Notes under the pieces: generated by a model | What the model saw: the letters and a program-made list of their open reading frames with translations, nothing else | Told to the model about the DNA's origin: nothing | Databases searched by the model: none | Translations under genes and position numbers: made by a program | NCBI GenBank assembly: GCA_019163375.1 | Contig: JAFLKK010000009.1 | Location: forward strand, 353,322-417,321 | Direction: 5' to 3' | From: Paludibacter sp. | GTDB taxonomy: Bacteria > Bacteroidota > Bacteroidia > Bacteroidales > Paludibacteraceae | Length of the DNA stretch: 64,000 nt | In this document: piece by piece, positions 8,985 to 18,989 of the stretch | Layout of the letters: every line of letters begins with the position of its first letter | How positions within the stretch are numbered: position 1 is the first letter of the stretch

Positions 8985-10778
8985 ATGAGAATTAAAAAGA
9001 AGTTTTTGTTATTTAGTGTGTACTGTTTGATCAGTATTTCTACTGTTTTTGCGCAGACAATAAAGAATTATCACACATGGGCAACGACTCCACCACTAGG
9101 TTGGAATAGCTGGGATTGCTTTGGAACAACTGTTACCGAGCAACAAATCAAGGAACAAGCGGACGCAATGGCAAAGCACCTACTGCCCAGTGGATATAAC
9201 TATCTTACAGTGGATATTCAATGGTACGAACCTGAGGCTAAAGGTCATGCTTATGATCCGAAGGCTGTGCTGACTATGGATGAATATGGGCGTTTAACTC
9301 CCGGCCTGAAAAAGTTCCCATCAGCTGCCGATGGGAAAGGATTTAAATCACTTGCCGACTATGTTCATTCCAAAGGGCTTAAATTTGGCATCCATATCAT
9401 GCGTGGAATTCCCCGACAAGCTGTTGAAAAAAACACTCCTGTACTCGGCACTTCTGCTAAAGCTCAGGATATTGCATTAACTAACTCGCGCTGTGCATGG
9501 AATCCTGATATGTATGGTGTTGATGCTACCAAGCCTGAAGGTCAGGCCTACTACAATTCAATTGTGCAGATGTATGCCGACTGGGGTGTCGATTTTATAA
9601 AGTGCGATGATATTTCGCGCCCTTACGACAAAGTTCAAAAGGCTGAAATTGAAGCACTCCGCAATGCCATTGATAAAACCGGTCGCCCCATTCTTTTAAG
9701 TCTATCGCCGGGTGCAACACCGATATTGGCCGGTGAACATGTGATGAACCATGCTAATATGTGGCGCATTACCGATGATTTTTGGGACAGATGGGGATTG
9801 TTGTTGGCCATGTTCGAACGCCTGGATGTTTGGACACCCTACCGTGCTCCGGGTCATTTCCCCGATGCAGATATGCTGCCGATTGGAATAGTTGATTTCA
9901 AACGACCTACCAATTTCACAAAAAATGAGCAATACACGCTTATGAGCCTGTGGGCCATTGGTCGTTCTCCACTTATTTTTGGTGGTGATATGACTAAACT
10001 CGATGATTTTACCAAAGAAATGCTCACTAATCCTGAGATGTTGAAAGTGAACCAATTGAGTACAAACAATCGTCAGGTATCGCGCGATAAAAACCTTATT
10101 GTATGGACAGCCGATGTTCCAAATAGTAAAGATAAATATGTTGCACTTTTTAATGCTCAAAGCAAAGGTGATAATATTGATTTCAACAATGCCGACTACG
10201 CAAGTCCGCTAATTGCCGGTAAGGGTAGTTCTCAAAAAGTGGAAGTATCGGTGAAAGCTGGAAAGAAGCTCGTTCTTTTTGTCAAAGATGGTGGCAATGG
10301 TTTCGATTGGGATCATGTGGTATGGGTTGATCCGATGCTTCATGGACCAAAAGGTGATCTGAAACTTACCGATTTAAAATGGATTAGCGCTACCTCCGGT
10401 TGGGGCGAAGCTCATGTGAACCGGACGTGCGGCAACGAGCCGATTATAATAAACGGAAAACCTGCCGAAGGTATTGGCACGCATGGAGAATCGATAATCA
10501 TTTATGATTTACCCGAAGGTTACGACACCTTTTCAGCCACCGGAGTAGTTACTCAGGACATTGGTTCAGTTGTTTTTGGTGTCCTTGTTAGCAAAGGTTC
10601 AATTGATTTTCCCGAAAACGCGAAGGTGAAAATTAATTTTGAAGCAATAGGCATAAAAGGAAAAGCCAAAGTACACGATTTGTGGAGTCATAAAGACCTT
10701 GGTACTTTTAAAGGAAGTTATGGTCGTGATTTACCTCAACATGGTGCAGGGCTCTATCGGATCAGTCCTTTGCGTTAA
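8985..10778 (+). CDS. Secreted GH27 alpha-galactosidase with an inserted, apparently permuted NPCBM
   Basis: The frame opens at 8949, inside the previous gene. The start at 8985 (MRIKKKFLLF, signal to TVFA before Q) is preferred and gives 597 residues. The GH27 barrel begins at PPLGWNSWDCF. The predicted nucleophile is the first D of FIKCDD, and the acid/base is the second D of WRITDDF. The C-terminal sandwich starts at KYVALFN and resumes at KVKINFEAIG, ending HGAGLYRI. Between these (about 10190-10600) lies an NPCBM-like domain in swapped order. First comes the half with KKLVLFVKDGGNG and WDHVVWVDP, then the half with GWGEAHVN and GIGTHGES. In the GH27 at 1639 these halves run the other way round. 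The predicted activity is removal of alpha-galactose or beta-L-arabinopyranose. Confidence 0.9.
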   Translation: MRIKKKFLLFSVYCLISISTVFAQTIKNYHTWATTPPLGWNSWDCFGTTVTEQQIKEQADAMAKHLLPSGYNYLTVDIQWYEPEAKGHAYDPKAVLTMDEYGRLTPGLKKFPSAADGKGFKSLADYVHSKGLKFGIHIMRGIPRQAVEKNTPVLGTSAKAQDIALTNSRCAWNPDMYGVDATKPEGQAYYNSIVQMYADWGVDFIKCDDISRPYDKVQKAEIEALRNAIDKTGRPILLSLSPGATPILAGEHVMNHANMWRITDDFWDRWGLLLAMFERLDVWTPYRAPGHFPDADMLPIGIVDFKRPTNFTKNEQYTLMSLWAIGRSPLIFGGDMTKLDDFTKEMLTNPEMLKVNQLSTNNRQVSRDKNLIVWTADVPNSKDKYVALFNAQSKGDNIDFNNADYASPLIAGKGSSQKVEVSVKAGKKLVLFVKDGGNGFDWDHVVWVDPMLHGPKGDLKLTDLKWISATSGWGEAHVNRTCGNEPIIINGKPAEGIGTHGESIIIYDLPEGYDTFSATGVVTQDIGSVVFGVLVSKGSIDFPENAKVKINFEAIGIKGKAKVHDLWSHKDLGTFKGSYGRDLPQHGAGLYRISPLR

Positions 10779-10831
10779 TGCGCGTAACTGTTATAGTATA
10801 AAATATTTAACGCCATAAACTAACACACAAA

Positions 10832-11419
10832 ATGCTATTGAACAAAAATACAACTACACAAGTAGGGAAATCAATTTCTAAAATGATTTTGATATTCAAT
10901 ATATTGGCATTTTCATTTTTATATTCACAGAAGTTAAGTGGACAAAATGTCCTCGTTACAAATAACGAGGATATTTTTAAAGATTTTAAAACTGAATTTA
11001 TGTGGGAAGCAAAGGTAAAGATTGCCAATATGATAACAGTGGGTGAAAGCAAGCGTGGAGTTAGAAGAGTTATTCCGATTACAGGAGGAACATTTTCCGG
11101 TCCGAAAATTAAAGGAGTGGTTTTACCCGGAGGAGAAGACTGGCAATTGGTTCGCCCTGATGAAGATACAGAGTTGAATGCCCGTTATCTACTGAAAACT
11201 GACGATGGTTTTGTTATTCAGGTTATCAATAACGCATTGATACATATTGATACAAAAACGAAGGCTTTTTATTGTAAATCTGTTCTCGATTTAGAAGCAC
11301 CAACCAACAGTCCTTACGATTATCTCAACCATGCCATCTTTATTGGTACATTAAAAATGCCTGAGTTGAAAGAAGGGGAGGAGCCGTATGTAGTGATTGG
11401 AGTTTATAAGTTGTTGTAA
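10832..11419 (+). CDS. Secreted DUF3237 family protein
   Basis: A 195-residue protein with a hydrophobic N-terminus (MILIFNILAFSFLY, ending KLSG before Q), so it is probably exported. An internal ATG at 10883 would give a more compact signal peptide. Residues about 47-195 match the DUF3237 (UPF0311) pattern: RRVIPITGGTFSGP, KGVVLPGGEDWQL, LNARYLLKTDDG and, near the end, LNHAIFIGT. DUF3237 members form a beta-barrel fold of unknown biochemical role. It follows the GH27 gene by 53 bases and precedes a 270-base gap, so it may close the first block of genes. A glycan-related role is inferred from position only. Confidence 0.85.
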   Translation: MLLNKNTTTQVGKSISKMILIFNILAFSFLYSQKLSGQNVLVTNNEDIFKDFKTEFMWEAKVKIANMITVGESKRGVRRVIPITGGTFSGPKIKGVVLPGGEDWQLVRPDEDTELNARYLLKTDDGFVIQVINNALIHIDTKTKAFYCKSVLDLEAPTNSPYDYLNHAIFIGTLKMPELKEGEEPYVVIGVYKLL

Positions 11420-11689
11420 ATAAAACTTATTTGCAGATGATTAATGAATTTAATTCTACTTTTACTGTAATATAAAAATGAAACACAAAAGGGGTCATAT
11501 AAGGAAGGAATATTACTTTGATAGCATATATATGAGTCAATTCTCGCAGATGAAGCTAACTTTTTTGTTTTACTTTTGTGTTTCAATTCTTTTTCATTTT
11601 TTGAAATGTTCAATCAATTTTAAGTTGGCAAAGTAGTATTAGAAATAAACTTGGTTTTAAAATGTAAAACAATAATATATAAATAATTT
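11420..11689 (+). promoter_or_regulatory. Intergenic region with inverted repeat and possible promoter
   Basis: This 270-base gap precedes the GH31 gene. It contains a perfect 13-base inverted repeat (TGAAACACAAAAG at 11479-11491 and its complement at 11573-11585, about 81 bases apart). A TAnnTTTG-like sequence, TACTTTTG, lies at 11571-11578, overlapping the right arm. I see no convincing -33 partner, so the promoter call is weak. A 69-residue ORF on the opposite strand (11404-11613) has no recognisable features and is not called. Confidence 0.35.
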
Positions 11690-14140
11690 ATGAAAAAAAT
11701 CAATTTAATGCTGTCTCTGCTGATGGTTCTATCCATTGGTATTCAGGCACAATCGTATCAGAAAACCAATTTGGGTATCAAAACCAGCATCAACTCTACG
11801 GATGTTGAGATTCAGTTCTACGGACCTTCCACGGTACGAGTTTTGAAATCGCCGGTAGGGAAACCTTTTACAAAAGAAAGCCTGACGGTAGTAAAGAAAC
11901 CACAAGCTACAAAGGTGGCCATTAGCCAGCAAGGAGATGTAATTACGTTGAAAAGTGATAAACTGAAAGTGGATGTAGATATAAAATCAGGCAAAATAGC
12001 TTATTCTACTCCCGCCGGAGCAGTGCTTTTAAGCGAAAAAAAATCGGGTGCGACTTTTACTGATTTCAATGATGCAGGATCAAAAACCTATACCATTAAC
12101 CAGTCGTTTACGCTCGACAAAGACGAGGACATCTACGGTCTGGGTCAACAACAACGCGGTAAACTATCACTGCGTAATGCAAGAATCAACATGGTTCAGG
12201 GCAATACCGACGACTATGTACCTTTTCTTGTTTCTACTAAAGGTTACGGATTATTTTGGGATAATTATTCCCCTACATTTTTTGAAGACAAACCCGAAAA
12301 TACCTCTTTCAGGTCGGAAGTAGGCGATTGTATTGATTATTATTTTATGCTTGGCGGAAATATTGATGGCTCGATTGCCGGAATGCGCGAACTTACCGGA
12401 CAAGCTCCTATGTTCCCGTTATGGACTTTCGGTTATTGGCAAAGTAAAGAACGCTACAAAACCCAAAACGAATTGGTGGGTGTAGTGAGTAAATATCGCG
12501 ATTTGGGCGTGCCACTCGATGGTATCATTCAGGATTGGCAGTATTGGGGCAATAATTACCTGTGGAATGCCATGGAATTTCTTAATTCAGATTTCCCAAA
12601 CCCAAAGAAATTGGTGGATGATATTCACAACATGAATGCGCATTTAATTATCTCCATTTGGTCTTCATTTGGCCCTCAAACAAAGCAATTTCGCGAAATG
12701 CAACCAAAGGGTATGCTTCTGAACTTTGGTACATGGCCACAATCTGGATTGGATAGTTGGCCACCAAACCGCGAATATCCATCAGGTGTTCAACCTTATG
12801 ATCCGTATAACCCCGAAGCTCGCGATATTTACTGGAGATACCTGAACAAAGGTCTTTTCTCGTTGGGAATTGATGGTTGGTGGATGGATTCTTCCGAACC
12901 TGATCATTTGGATTTCAAAGCTTCCGATTTCGATTTAAAAACATACCTTGGCTCATTCCGTAAGGTACGCAACGCTTTCCCATTGATGACGGTTGGCGGT
13001 GTTGGGGAACATCAACGTGTGGAAAGTTCGGAAAAACGTGTATTTATCCTTACTCGTTCCGCTTTTGCCGGACAACAACGTTACGGCGCTAATACATGGT
13101 CGGGCGATGTGAATTCTTCGTGGCAATCGTTGCGCAATCAGATACCTGCAGGTTTAAATTTTTCGATGAGTGCTATTCCTTACTGGAACACTGATATTGG
13201 TGGTTTTTTTGCAGCAGCATATAACAGAGGTTGGAATGATGGTTCTGGAGCCAAAAATCCTTCATTTCAGGAGTTGTATGTTCGCTGGCTTCAATTCGGG
13301 GCATTTACCCCTATGATGCGTTCGCACGGAACTGATATTCCGAGAGAAATATATAACTTCGGAAAAAAAGGTGAACCAATTTACGATGCGATTGTAAAAT
13401 CTATTCATTTACGTTACTCTTTGTTGCCATACATTTACTCTGCTGCCTGGGATATTACCAACAGCCAATCTACTATGATGCGGGCTTTGGTGATGGACTT
13501 TAAAGATGCGAAAGTAAGAGATATGAACTACGAGTATATGTTTGGAAAATCAATATTGGTAGCACCTGTTGTTAATGCGCAATATACTCCTGAAACGGTT
13601 GTAAAATCGAACGAACAAACCGGTTGGGATAAAAAAGATGCCAGCAATGACACTAAAGTCCAACCAGTGACTTTCTCAGAAGCTAAATCAACAAAAGTAT
13701 ATTTGCCCGAAGGAACAGTCTGGTATGACTTCTGGACAAACGAGAAAATCAATGGTGGCCAGGAAATAGAAAAACCAACAACGATTGATGTGATTCCTTT
13801 ATACATTAAATCGGGAAGTATTATACCATTCGGACCGGAAGTGCAGTATGCCACCGAAAAGAAATGGGATAATCTCGAAATTCGTGTTTACCCCGGAGCT
13901 AACGGAGAATTCACGTTATACGAAGACGAAAACGATAATTATAACTACGAAAAAGGAGTATATTCAACTATTAGCTTTACATGGAACGATGCTAAAAAAT
14001 CATTGACAGTTAATGATCGTAAAGGTTCATTCCCCGGAATGCTTGCAACTCGTAAATTTAATATTGTAGTTGTAGCAGCAGGTCAAAAAATGGATAAAGC
14101 TATTACTTATAATGGAAAAAAACTTGTAGTTAAGTTGTAA
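11690..14140 (+). CDS. Secreted GH31 alpha-glycosidase (alpha-xylosidase/alpha-glucosidase type)
   Basis: An 816-residue protein. It has a signal peptide (1-20, ending GIQA before Q), an N-terminal galactose-mutarotase-like sandwich (about 25-225), a TIM barrel (about 235-610) and C-terminal beta domains ending near residue 816. The predicted nucleophile is D400 in WWMDSSEPD and the acid/base is D473 in TWSGD, both standard GH31 positions. GH31 enzymes remove alpha-xylose, alpha-glucose or alpha-galactose. Alpha-xylosidase is plausible beside fucosidases, beta-galactosidases and xylanases, but the specificity is inferred. It lacks the PA14-like insert seen in the second GH31 at 27398. The GH29 gene follows after 9 bases. 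Confidence 0.92.
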   Translation: MKKINLMLSLLMVLSIGIQAQSYQKTNLGIKTSINSTDVEIQFYGPSTVRVLKSPVGKPFTKESLTVVKKPQATKVAISQQGDVITLKSDKLKVDVDIKSGKIAYSTPAGAVLLSEKKSGATFTDFNDAGSKTYTINQSFTLDKDEDIYGLGQQQRGKLSLRNARINMVQGNTDDYVPFLVSTKGYGLFWDNYSPTFFEDKPENTSFRSEVGDCIDYYFMLGGNIDGSIAGMRELTGQAPMFPLWTFGYWQSKERYKTQNELVGVVSKYRDLGVPLDGIIQDWQYWGNNYLWNAMEFLNSDFPNPKKLVDDIHNMNAHLIISIWSSFGPQTKQFREMQPKGMLLNFGTWPQSGLDSWPPNREYPSGVQPYDPYNPEARDIYWRYLNKGLFSLGIDGWWMDSSEPDHLDFKASDFDLKTYLGSFRKVRNAFPLMTVGGVGEHQRVESSEKRVFILTRSAFAGQQRYGANTWSGDVNSSWQSLRNQIPAGLNFSMSAIPYWNTDIGGFFAAAYNRGWNDGSGAKNPSFQELYVRWLQFGAFTPMMRSHGTDIPREIYNFGKKGEPIYDAIVKSIHLRYSLLPYIYSAAWDITNSQSTMMRALVMDFKDAKVRDMNYEYMFGKSILVAPVVNAQYTPETVVKSNEQTGWDKKDASNDTKVQPVTFSEAKSTKVYLPEGTVWYDFWTNEKINGGQEIEKPTTIDVIPLYIKSGSIIPFGPEVQYATEKKWDNLEIRVYPGANGEFTLYEDENDNYNYEKGVYSTISFTWNDAKKSLTVNDRKGSFPGMLATRKFNIVVVAAGQKMDKAITYNGKKLVVKL

Positions 14141-14149
14141 AATAGTAGT

Positions 14150-16501
14150 ATGGGCCTCCGGATAAAAAAAAACTTAATAGGTGTTTTGATTGCACTTAGC
14201 TTTAGCTTTACGGCTGAAGCTAAGGTGCAAAAACACACCTTTGAGGCAGAAGCTGTCAAACTATTTTCAGGAGCGACAAAATTAGCTGACAAAGAGGCAT
14301 CCGGCGGTTATTTAGTCAGTCTGGCTAAATCGGGACAAGCTATCCAACTTACAAACGGGAAGGCTTGCAGTAAGTTAGCGATTCGTTATGCAACAACAGC
14401 AGTTGGTACAATCAGTGTAGCGATCAACAACCAACCGACCCGGAAAGTGAACATCCATTCAACGGGTGCGCTCACCGGTTCGTTTCTTTATTCAATCATC
14501 GACATCGCGATTCCAAATCATGCAACGCTGACCATCAGTTTGGCAGATAATGATGTAGCCGTGAATATTGATAAAATCATTGTGGGGAATGGCGATTTGG
14601 GATTACCTCCCGATAGTTGGAACTTACCACCACTACCGGTGGCTACCGGTTCCTATTCCGCCGATTGGAAGGAGTTAAGCCGGATATATACCGTGCCCGA
14701 ATGGTGGCGTGAAGCTAAGTTTGGAGCTTGGTCGCATTGGGATCCGCAATCCATGCCCGAGCAGGGCGACTGGTATGCGCGTGGCATGTATATGCAGGGC
14801 GACAAACAATATGATTATAATCTCAAAAACTTTGGGCACCCATCGGAATACGGGTATAAGGATATTTGCCATAACTGGGTGATTGACAAATGGAATCCGG
14901 AGGAATTGATGAATTTATATGCTGAAATGGGAGCCCGTTATTTTATGGCTATGGGCGTTCATCATGATAACTTCGATTGTTGGAATTCAACTTATCAACC
15001 ATGGAATTCGGTTAATATTGGTCCTAAACAGGATATTGTTGGTATTTGGGAAAAAATTGCCCGTCAACATGGTTTGCGCTTTGGTATTGGTTTTCATAAC
15101 ACTCCGGGGCGAACCTGGGGGCAGTTTATGACGGTGCGGTACACAAGCGACAAAACCGGACCGAAGCAAGGTGTGCCTTATGATGCACTTCAAACCATTC
15201 GGGATGGAAAAGGTAAATGGTGGGAAGGCATGGATCCTGTGGATCTTTACGGCCCGAAACACGACAAAAAGAATCCTTTGCATTCGCCTTTTGCCAACCA
15301 GTTTATGTGGAGGGTGGATGATGCTATCAGCAAGTATCATCCCGATATGATTTACTTCGATGAACATGCAGGGGACTCGCAAATGGATTTGGGTGTAAAT
15401 ATGGGACTAGGCTTTCTCGCTCCGCAACTGATTGCAAACTACTACAATAAATCCATGCAATGGAATCATGGAAAGATGGATGTGGTGATTAACCTCAAAG
15501 CCGTTGGTGGTAGATATAATAGTTTTCAAAACAGTCCTCAGCTGCTTCCACTTGTTGATCGTTCTTTAGTTAAGAGTACTGAGGCTATCATCGAATCGGA
15601 GATTACGCCCTATTCTTTCCAAACCGAAACCAGTATAGCTGAATGGCACTACCTGACCGGTCAGAAATACAAGGATGCGAAAGAAGTAGTTGAACTATTG
15701 ATGCAGAATGTCTCGCGCAACGGCACTATGTTGCTCAATATCACTCAGCACGGACGAGGTGACCTTGATCAGGAAGTGATTCGGATATGTAAAGACATTG
15801 GCGCTTGGCTGAAAATCAACGGAGAAGCAGTGTATGGTTCACGTCCTTTTGAAGTTTTTGGTGATAATGCCGTACTATATACTCGTAACCAGGGCAATAT
15901 TTATGCTACGCTTCTGAATTGGGACGGCAACCCGATCACTCTTTCTGCACTTCATACCGGGGGTGCAACCTTGGGCAAAGTGTCCAAAGTAGAATTACTC
16001 GGTTCGGATATTTCAATGAAGTTTGTACAGGACGATAAAGGATTGATTGTTACTCCAGAAGGAGTTGCTCAAGCAATGTCAGGCATAACAGATCAATTGC
16101 TGGCTTCGAAATGCCGTGTTCTGCGTATTACGCACGACAAAGGTTGGTTCAATGACGATGATCCCGGTGTAAAAGCTCCCGGCTGGCTTCGTAAATCCAA
16201 TCTGGGCACAGGTGATTTCAATAACGACCTTACTACCAGCGATACGTCCGGCGATAGTTGGACTTGTTCGTTCACGGGTAACAATATTGCAGTTATTGCC
16301 CCCAAAGAAGTGGGAGCAGGAAAAATTGAAGTCCTTATTGATGGCAAAACTCATGCAACAGCAGATTTGTCAACTATTGGAACACGTAAAGCACAGCAAG
16401 TGGTCTGCGAAATATCAGGATTAACTTTGGGCGAACATACCGTTAGTATTATCAATATTGGTTCCGGACCGGTAGCTGTGGATGCCTTAATGGTGCGATA
16501 A
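14150..16501 (+). CDS. Secreted multidomain GH29 alpha-L-fucosidase
   Basis: A 783-residue protein with a signal peptide (to about residue 25, FTAEA before K). An N-terminal beta-sandwich of CBM35/CBM6 type (about 27-148) starts at HTFEAEAVKL and ends NIDKIIVGN. The GH29 catalytic domain (about 165-560) carries AKFGAWSHWD, MGVHHDNFDCW and the predicted nucleophile D404 in MIYFDEHAG. After a beta-sandwich region, a second ligand-binding-like domain (about 672-783) begins near the WLRKSN motif and ends VAVDALMV. Family 29 removes alpha-L-fucose, as on xyloglucan side chains. It is larger than the GH29 at 25521 because of the flanking modules. It lies 9 bases after GH31 and 22 before GH2, a likely operon. 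Confidence 0.9.
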   Translation: MGLRIKKNLIGVLIALSFSFTAEAKVQKHTFEAEAVKLFSGATKLADKEASGGYLVSLAKSGQAIQLTNGKACSKLAIRYATTAVGTISVAINNQPTRKVNIHSTGALTGSFLYSIIDIAIPNHATLTISLADNDVAVNIDKIIVGNGDLGLPPDSWNLPPLPVATGSYSADWKELSRIYTVPEWWREAKFGAWSHWDPQSMPEQGDWYARGMYMQGDKQYDYNLKNFGHPSEYGYKDICHNWVIDKWNPEELMNLYAEMGARYFMAMGVHHDNFDCWNSTYQPWNSVNIGPKQDIVGIWEKIARQHGLRFGIGFHNTPGRTWGQFMTVRYTSDKTGPKQGVPYDALQTIRDGKGKWWEGMDPVDLYGPKHDKKNPLHSPFANQFMWRVDDAISKYHPDMIYFDEHAGDSQMDLGVNMGLGFLAPQLIANYYNKSMQWNHGKMDVVINLKAVGGRYNSFQNSPQLLPLVDRSLVKSTEAIIESEITPYSFQTETSIAEWHYLTGQKYKDAKEVVELLMQNVSRNGTMLLNITQHGRGDLDQEVIRICKDIGAWLKINGEAVYGSRPFEVFGDNAVLYTRNQGNIYATLLNWDGNPITLSALHTGGATLGKVSKVELLGSDISMKFVQDDKGLIVTPEGVAQAMSGITDQLLASKCRVLRITHDKGWFNDDDPGVKAPGWLRKSNLGTGDFNNDLTTSDTSGDSWTCSFTGNNIAVIAPKEVGAGKIEVLIDGKTHATADLSTIGTRKAQQVVCEISGLTLGEHTVSIINIGSGPVAVDALMVR

Positions 16502-16523
16502 TAACAGTATGGAGATATAATTA

Positions 16524-18959
16524 ATGATAAAATTGAATACTATGTTGAAATTTTTTAAACTTTTACCAATAATGTCCGTGCTTTTATTAGCCAGTACTAC
16601 AAACCTTAAGGCACAGCAAATTACACACGGCAAACAACTTTTCGATAGTAATTGGAAGTTCTTTTTGGGCGATCCTACGGGTGTAAACACTGTCGATTTT
16701 GACGATAAAGATTGGCGAGACCTCGATTTACCGCATGACTGGAGTATCGAAGGGACATTAGATGCGAAGAACCCTATGGGAAACGATGGCGGATATTTTC
16801 CTGCCGGTGTCGGTTGCTATCGAAAAACGTTTACTCTTCCGGCAGCGGTTAAGGGCAAGCTTGTATCTATCTATTTCGAAGGAGTTTATATGAACGCAGA
16901 GGTGTCTATCAACGGAAAATTACTGGGCGTCCATCCTTACGGCTATACTTCTTTTAGTTATGATCTTACTCCCTACCTGAAATTAAACAGTAAAAACGTT
17001 CTTTCTGTTCGGGTGGACAACTCAAAGCAAAAGAATTGCCGCTGGTACAGTGGTTCCGGTATTTACCGACATGTTTGGATGGTTGTTTCCGATCCAATAC
17101 ACGTTGCTCAATGGGGTGTTACGGTTACGACTCCCAATGTATCTACTAAAAAAGCAACTGTTATAGTAAAAACCTTGGTGAAAAATGAGACAGGATTAGC
17201 TCAGAATGTTAGTCTTAAAACTACACTTTTGGATGCAAATGCGAGAAAAGCAGGTGATAATCAATTGCTAGTGCAACTTCCTGCCAACAGCGAGAAAGAG
17301 TTTGAACAAAGCATTCAGGTTGATAACCCTTTACTGTGGACCCCCGAAACTCCTCATTTATATCAGGCGCAAGTTCGTATTGAGAAGAATAAAAAAACAA
17401 TTGAGAATGTAAAAACAAACTTTGGCGTTCGCTCCATAAAATTTACCACCGAAAATGGATTTCAACTGAATGGAAAAACGGTGAAGCTTAATGGAGGTTG
17501 TGTGCATCACGACAATGGTTGTTTAGGAGCAGCTGCTTTTGATCGTGCCGAAGAACGAAGGGTTGAAATTCTAAAATCAGCAGGGTTTAATGCTATCCGT
17601 ACTTCGCATAATCCTCCGTCAGAAGCTTTTTTGGATGCCTGCGACAGATTGGGAATGCTGGTTATTGATGAAGCATTTGATGGTTGGAAAGAAAAGAAGA
17701 ATGATTATGATTATGCAATACTTTTTGATGCGTGGTGGCAACGTGACATCGAATCCATGGTAAAACGCGACCGAAACCATCCTTCCATTATTATGTGGAG
17801 CACCGGTAATGAGGTTATTGAACGGAAAAAACCTGAAGCGGTTGAAACATCCAAAATGCTTGCTGGTTGTATCCGAAAAAACGATCCCACACGACCAGTA
17901 ACATCAGCTATGACGGCTTGGGACAGTGATTGGGACATATTCGATCCGCTAATGGCTACACATGATGTTTGCGGGTATAATTATCAACTACATCGTGCTC
18001 CGTCTGATCATGAGAGAGTGCCTTCGAGGATTATTGTTCAAACTGAATCGTATCCGAGAGATGCTTTTGCCAATTGGAAAATGGTGCAAAGTCACAATTA
18101 TATTCTGGGCGATTTTGTTTGGACTGCGCTTGATTATTTAGGCGAGTCGAGCATTGGGCGTTGGTATTATCCGAGCGATAAACCGGGTGAACATTGGGAA
18201 GGGGTATTTTTTCCCTGGCACGGTGCCTATTGTGGTGATATTGATTTGACAGGATGGCGCAAACCGATTTCGCATTACAGAAGCATGCTTTACAATGATA
18301 CTGAAAAACTTTATATGGCCGTTCGGGAGCCCAATCCTGCTTCGGGAAAAATAAAAACAACGGGTTGGGCTGTTTGGCCAACATGGGAAAGCTGGACATG
18401 GCCGGGATATGAAGGAAAACCAATCGAAGTTGAAGTTTATTCAAAATATCCGAAGGTTCGACTTTATCTGAATGAGAAACTGATAGGCGAACAATCTACA
18501 ATGGAGGAACAACAATTCAAGGGAACATTCAATGTGCCTTACACCAATGGTGAGTTAAAAGCAGTTGGAGTAGTGGATAATAAAGAAGTGGAAACAACCA
18601 TTTTGAAAACTTCGGGCGATGCGGCTAAGATTAAACTAATTGTCGACCGCACGAAAATATCGGCTAATGGGCAGGATTTATCATTTGTCACTATTGAAGT
18701 AACGGATAAAGATGGAAATCTACAGCCCAATGCTGAAAATAGGTTAGAATTTAAGTTGAGTGGTCCGGGCGTAATTGCCGGTGTGGACAATGCAAATATC
18801 AAAGATATAGACCCTTACGTTGCTACTTCCCGGAAAGCCTGGCATGGACGTGCACTTGTTGTAATTAAAAGTACAAAAAATGCTGGTACGATTAAACTTT
18901 CAGTAGGTTCGGATGGTCTAAACAATGTTACAACGGAAATAATTACGGTTAATAAATAA
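16524..18959 (+). CDS. Secreted GH2 beta-galactosidase-type enzyme
   Basis: An 811-residue protein. The signal peptide ends at NLKA before Q (about residue 30), and an internal ATG at 16542 is an alternative start. The order is GH2 sugar-binding sandwich (about 35-205), Ig-like domain (about 210-310), TIM barrel (about 315-605), a DUF4982-type domain (about 620-700) and a C-terminal Ig-like domain (about 705-811). The acid/base is E430 in STGNEV and the nucleophile is E508 in VQTESY. HHDNGCLGAA is typical of the Bacteroidota beta-galactosidase branch. It probably removes beta-galactose, for example from xyloglucan or arabinogalactan chains; other beta-glycosides are possible. It resembles the GH2 at 22788 in length and layout. 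Confidence 0.92.
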   Translation: MIKLNTMLKFFKLLPIMSVLLLASTTNLKAQQITHGKQLFDSNWKFFLGDPTGVNTVDFDDKDWRDLDLPHDWSIEGTLDAKNPMGNDGGYFPAGVGCYRKTFTLPAAVKGKLVSIYFEGVYMNAEVSINGKLLGVHPYGYTSFSYDLTPYLKLNSKNVLSVRVDNSKQKNCRWYSGSGIYRHVWMVVSDPIHVAQWGVTVTTPNVSTKKATVIVKTLVKNETGLAQNVSLKTTLLDANARKAGDNQLLVQLPANSEKEFEQSIQVDNPLLWTPETPHLYQAQVRIEKNKKTIENVKTNFGVRSIKFTTENGFQLNGKTVKLNGGCVHHDNGCLGAAAFDRAEERRVEILKSAGFNAIRTSHNPPSEAFLDACDRLGMLVIDEAFDGWKEKKNDYDYAILFDAWWQRDIESMVKRDRNHPSIIMWSTGNEVIERKKPEAVETSKMLAGCIRKNDPTRPVTSAMTAWDSDWDIFDPLMATHDVCGYNYQLHRAPSDHERVPSRIIVQTESYPRDAFANWKMVQSHNYILGDFVWTALDYLGESSIGRWYYPSDKPGEHWEGVFFPWHGAYCGDIDLTGWRKPISHYRSMLYNDTEKLYMAVREPNPASGKIKTTGWAVWPTWESWTWPGYEGKPIEVEVYSKYPKVRLYLNEKLIGEQSTMEEQQFKGTFNVPYTNGELKAVGVVDNKEVETTILKTSGDAAKIKLIVDRTKISANGQDLSFVTIEVTDKDGNLQPNAENRLEFKLSGPGVIAGVDNANIKDIDPYVATSRKAWHGRALVVIKSTKNAGTIKLSVGSDGLNNVTTEIITVNK

Positions 18960-18989
18960 TTTGGAAGTTATATAAATAAAAAATAATAT

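Noticed and set aside
11404..11613. 69-residue minus-strand frame in the gap before GH31
   Set aside because: It is lysine- and serine-rich, has no recognisable motif, and overlaps the end of the DUF3237 gene and an inverted repeat that explain the sequence equally well.
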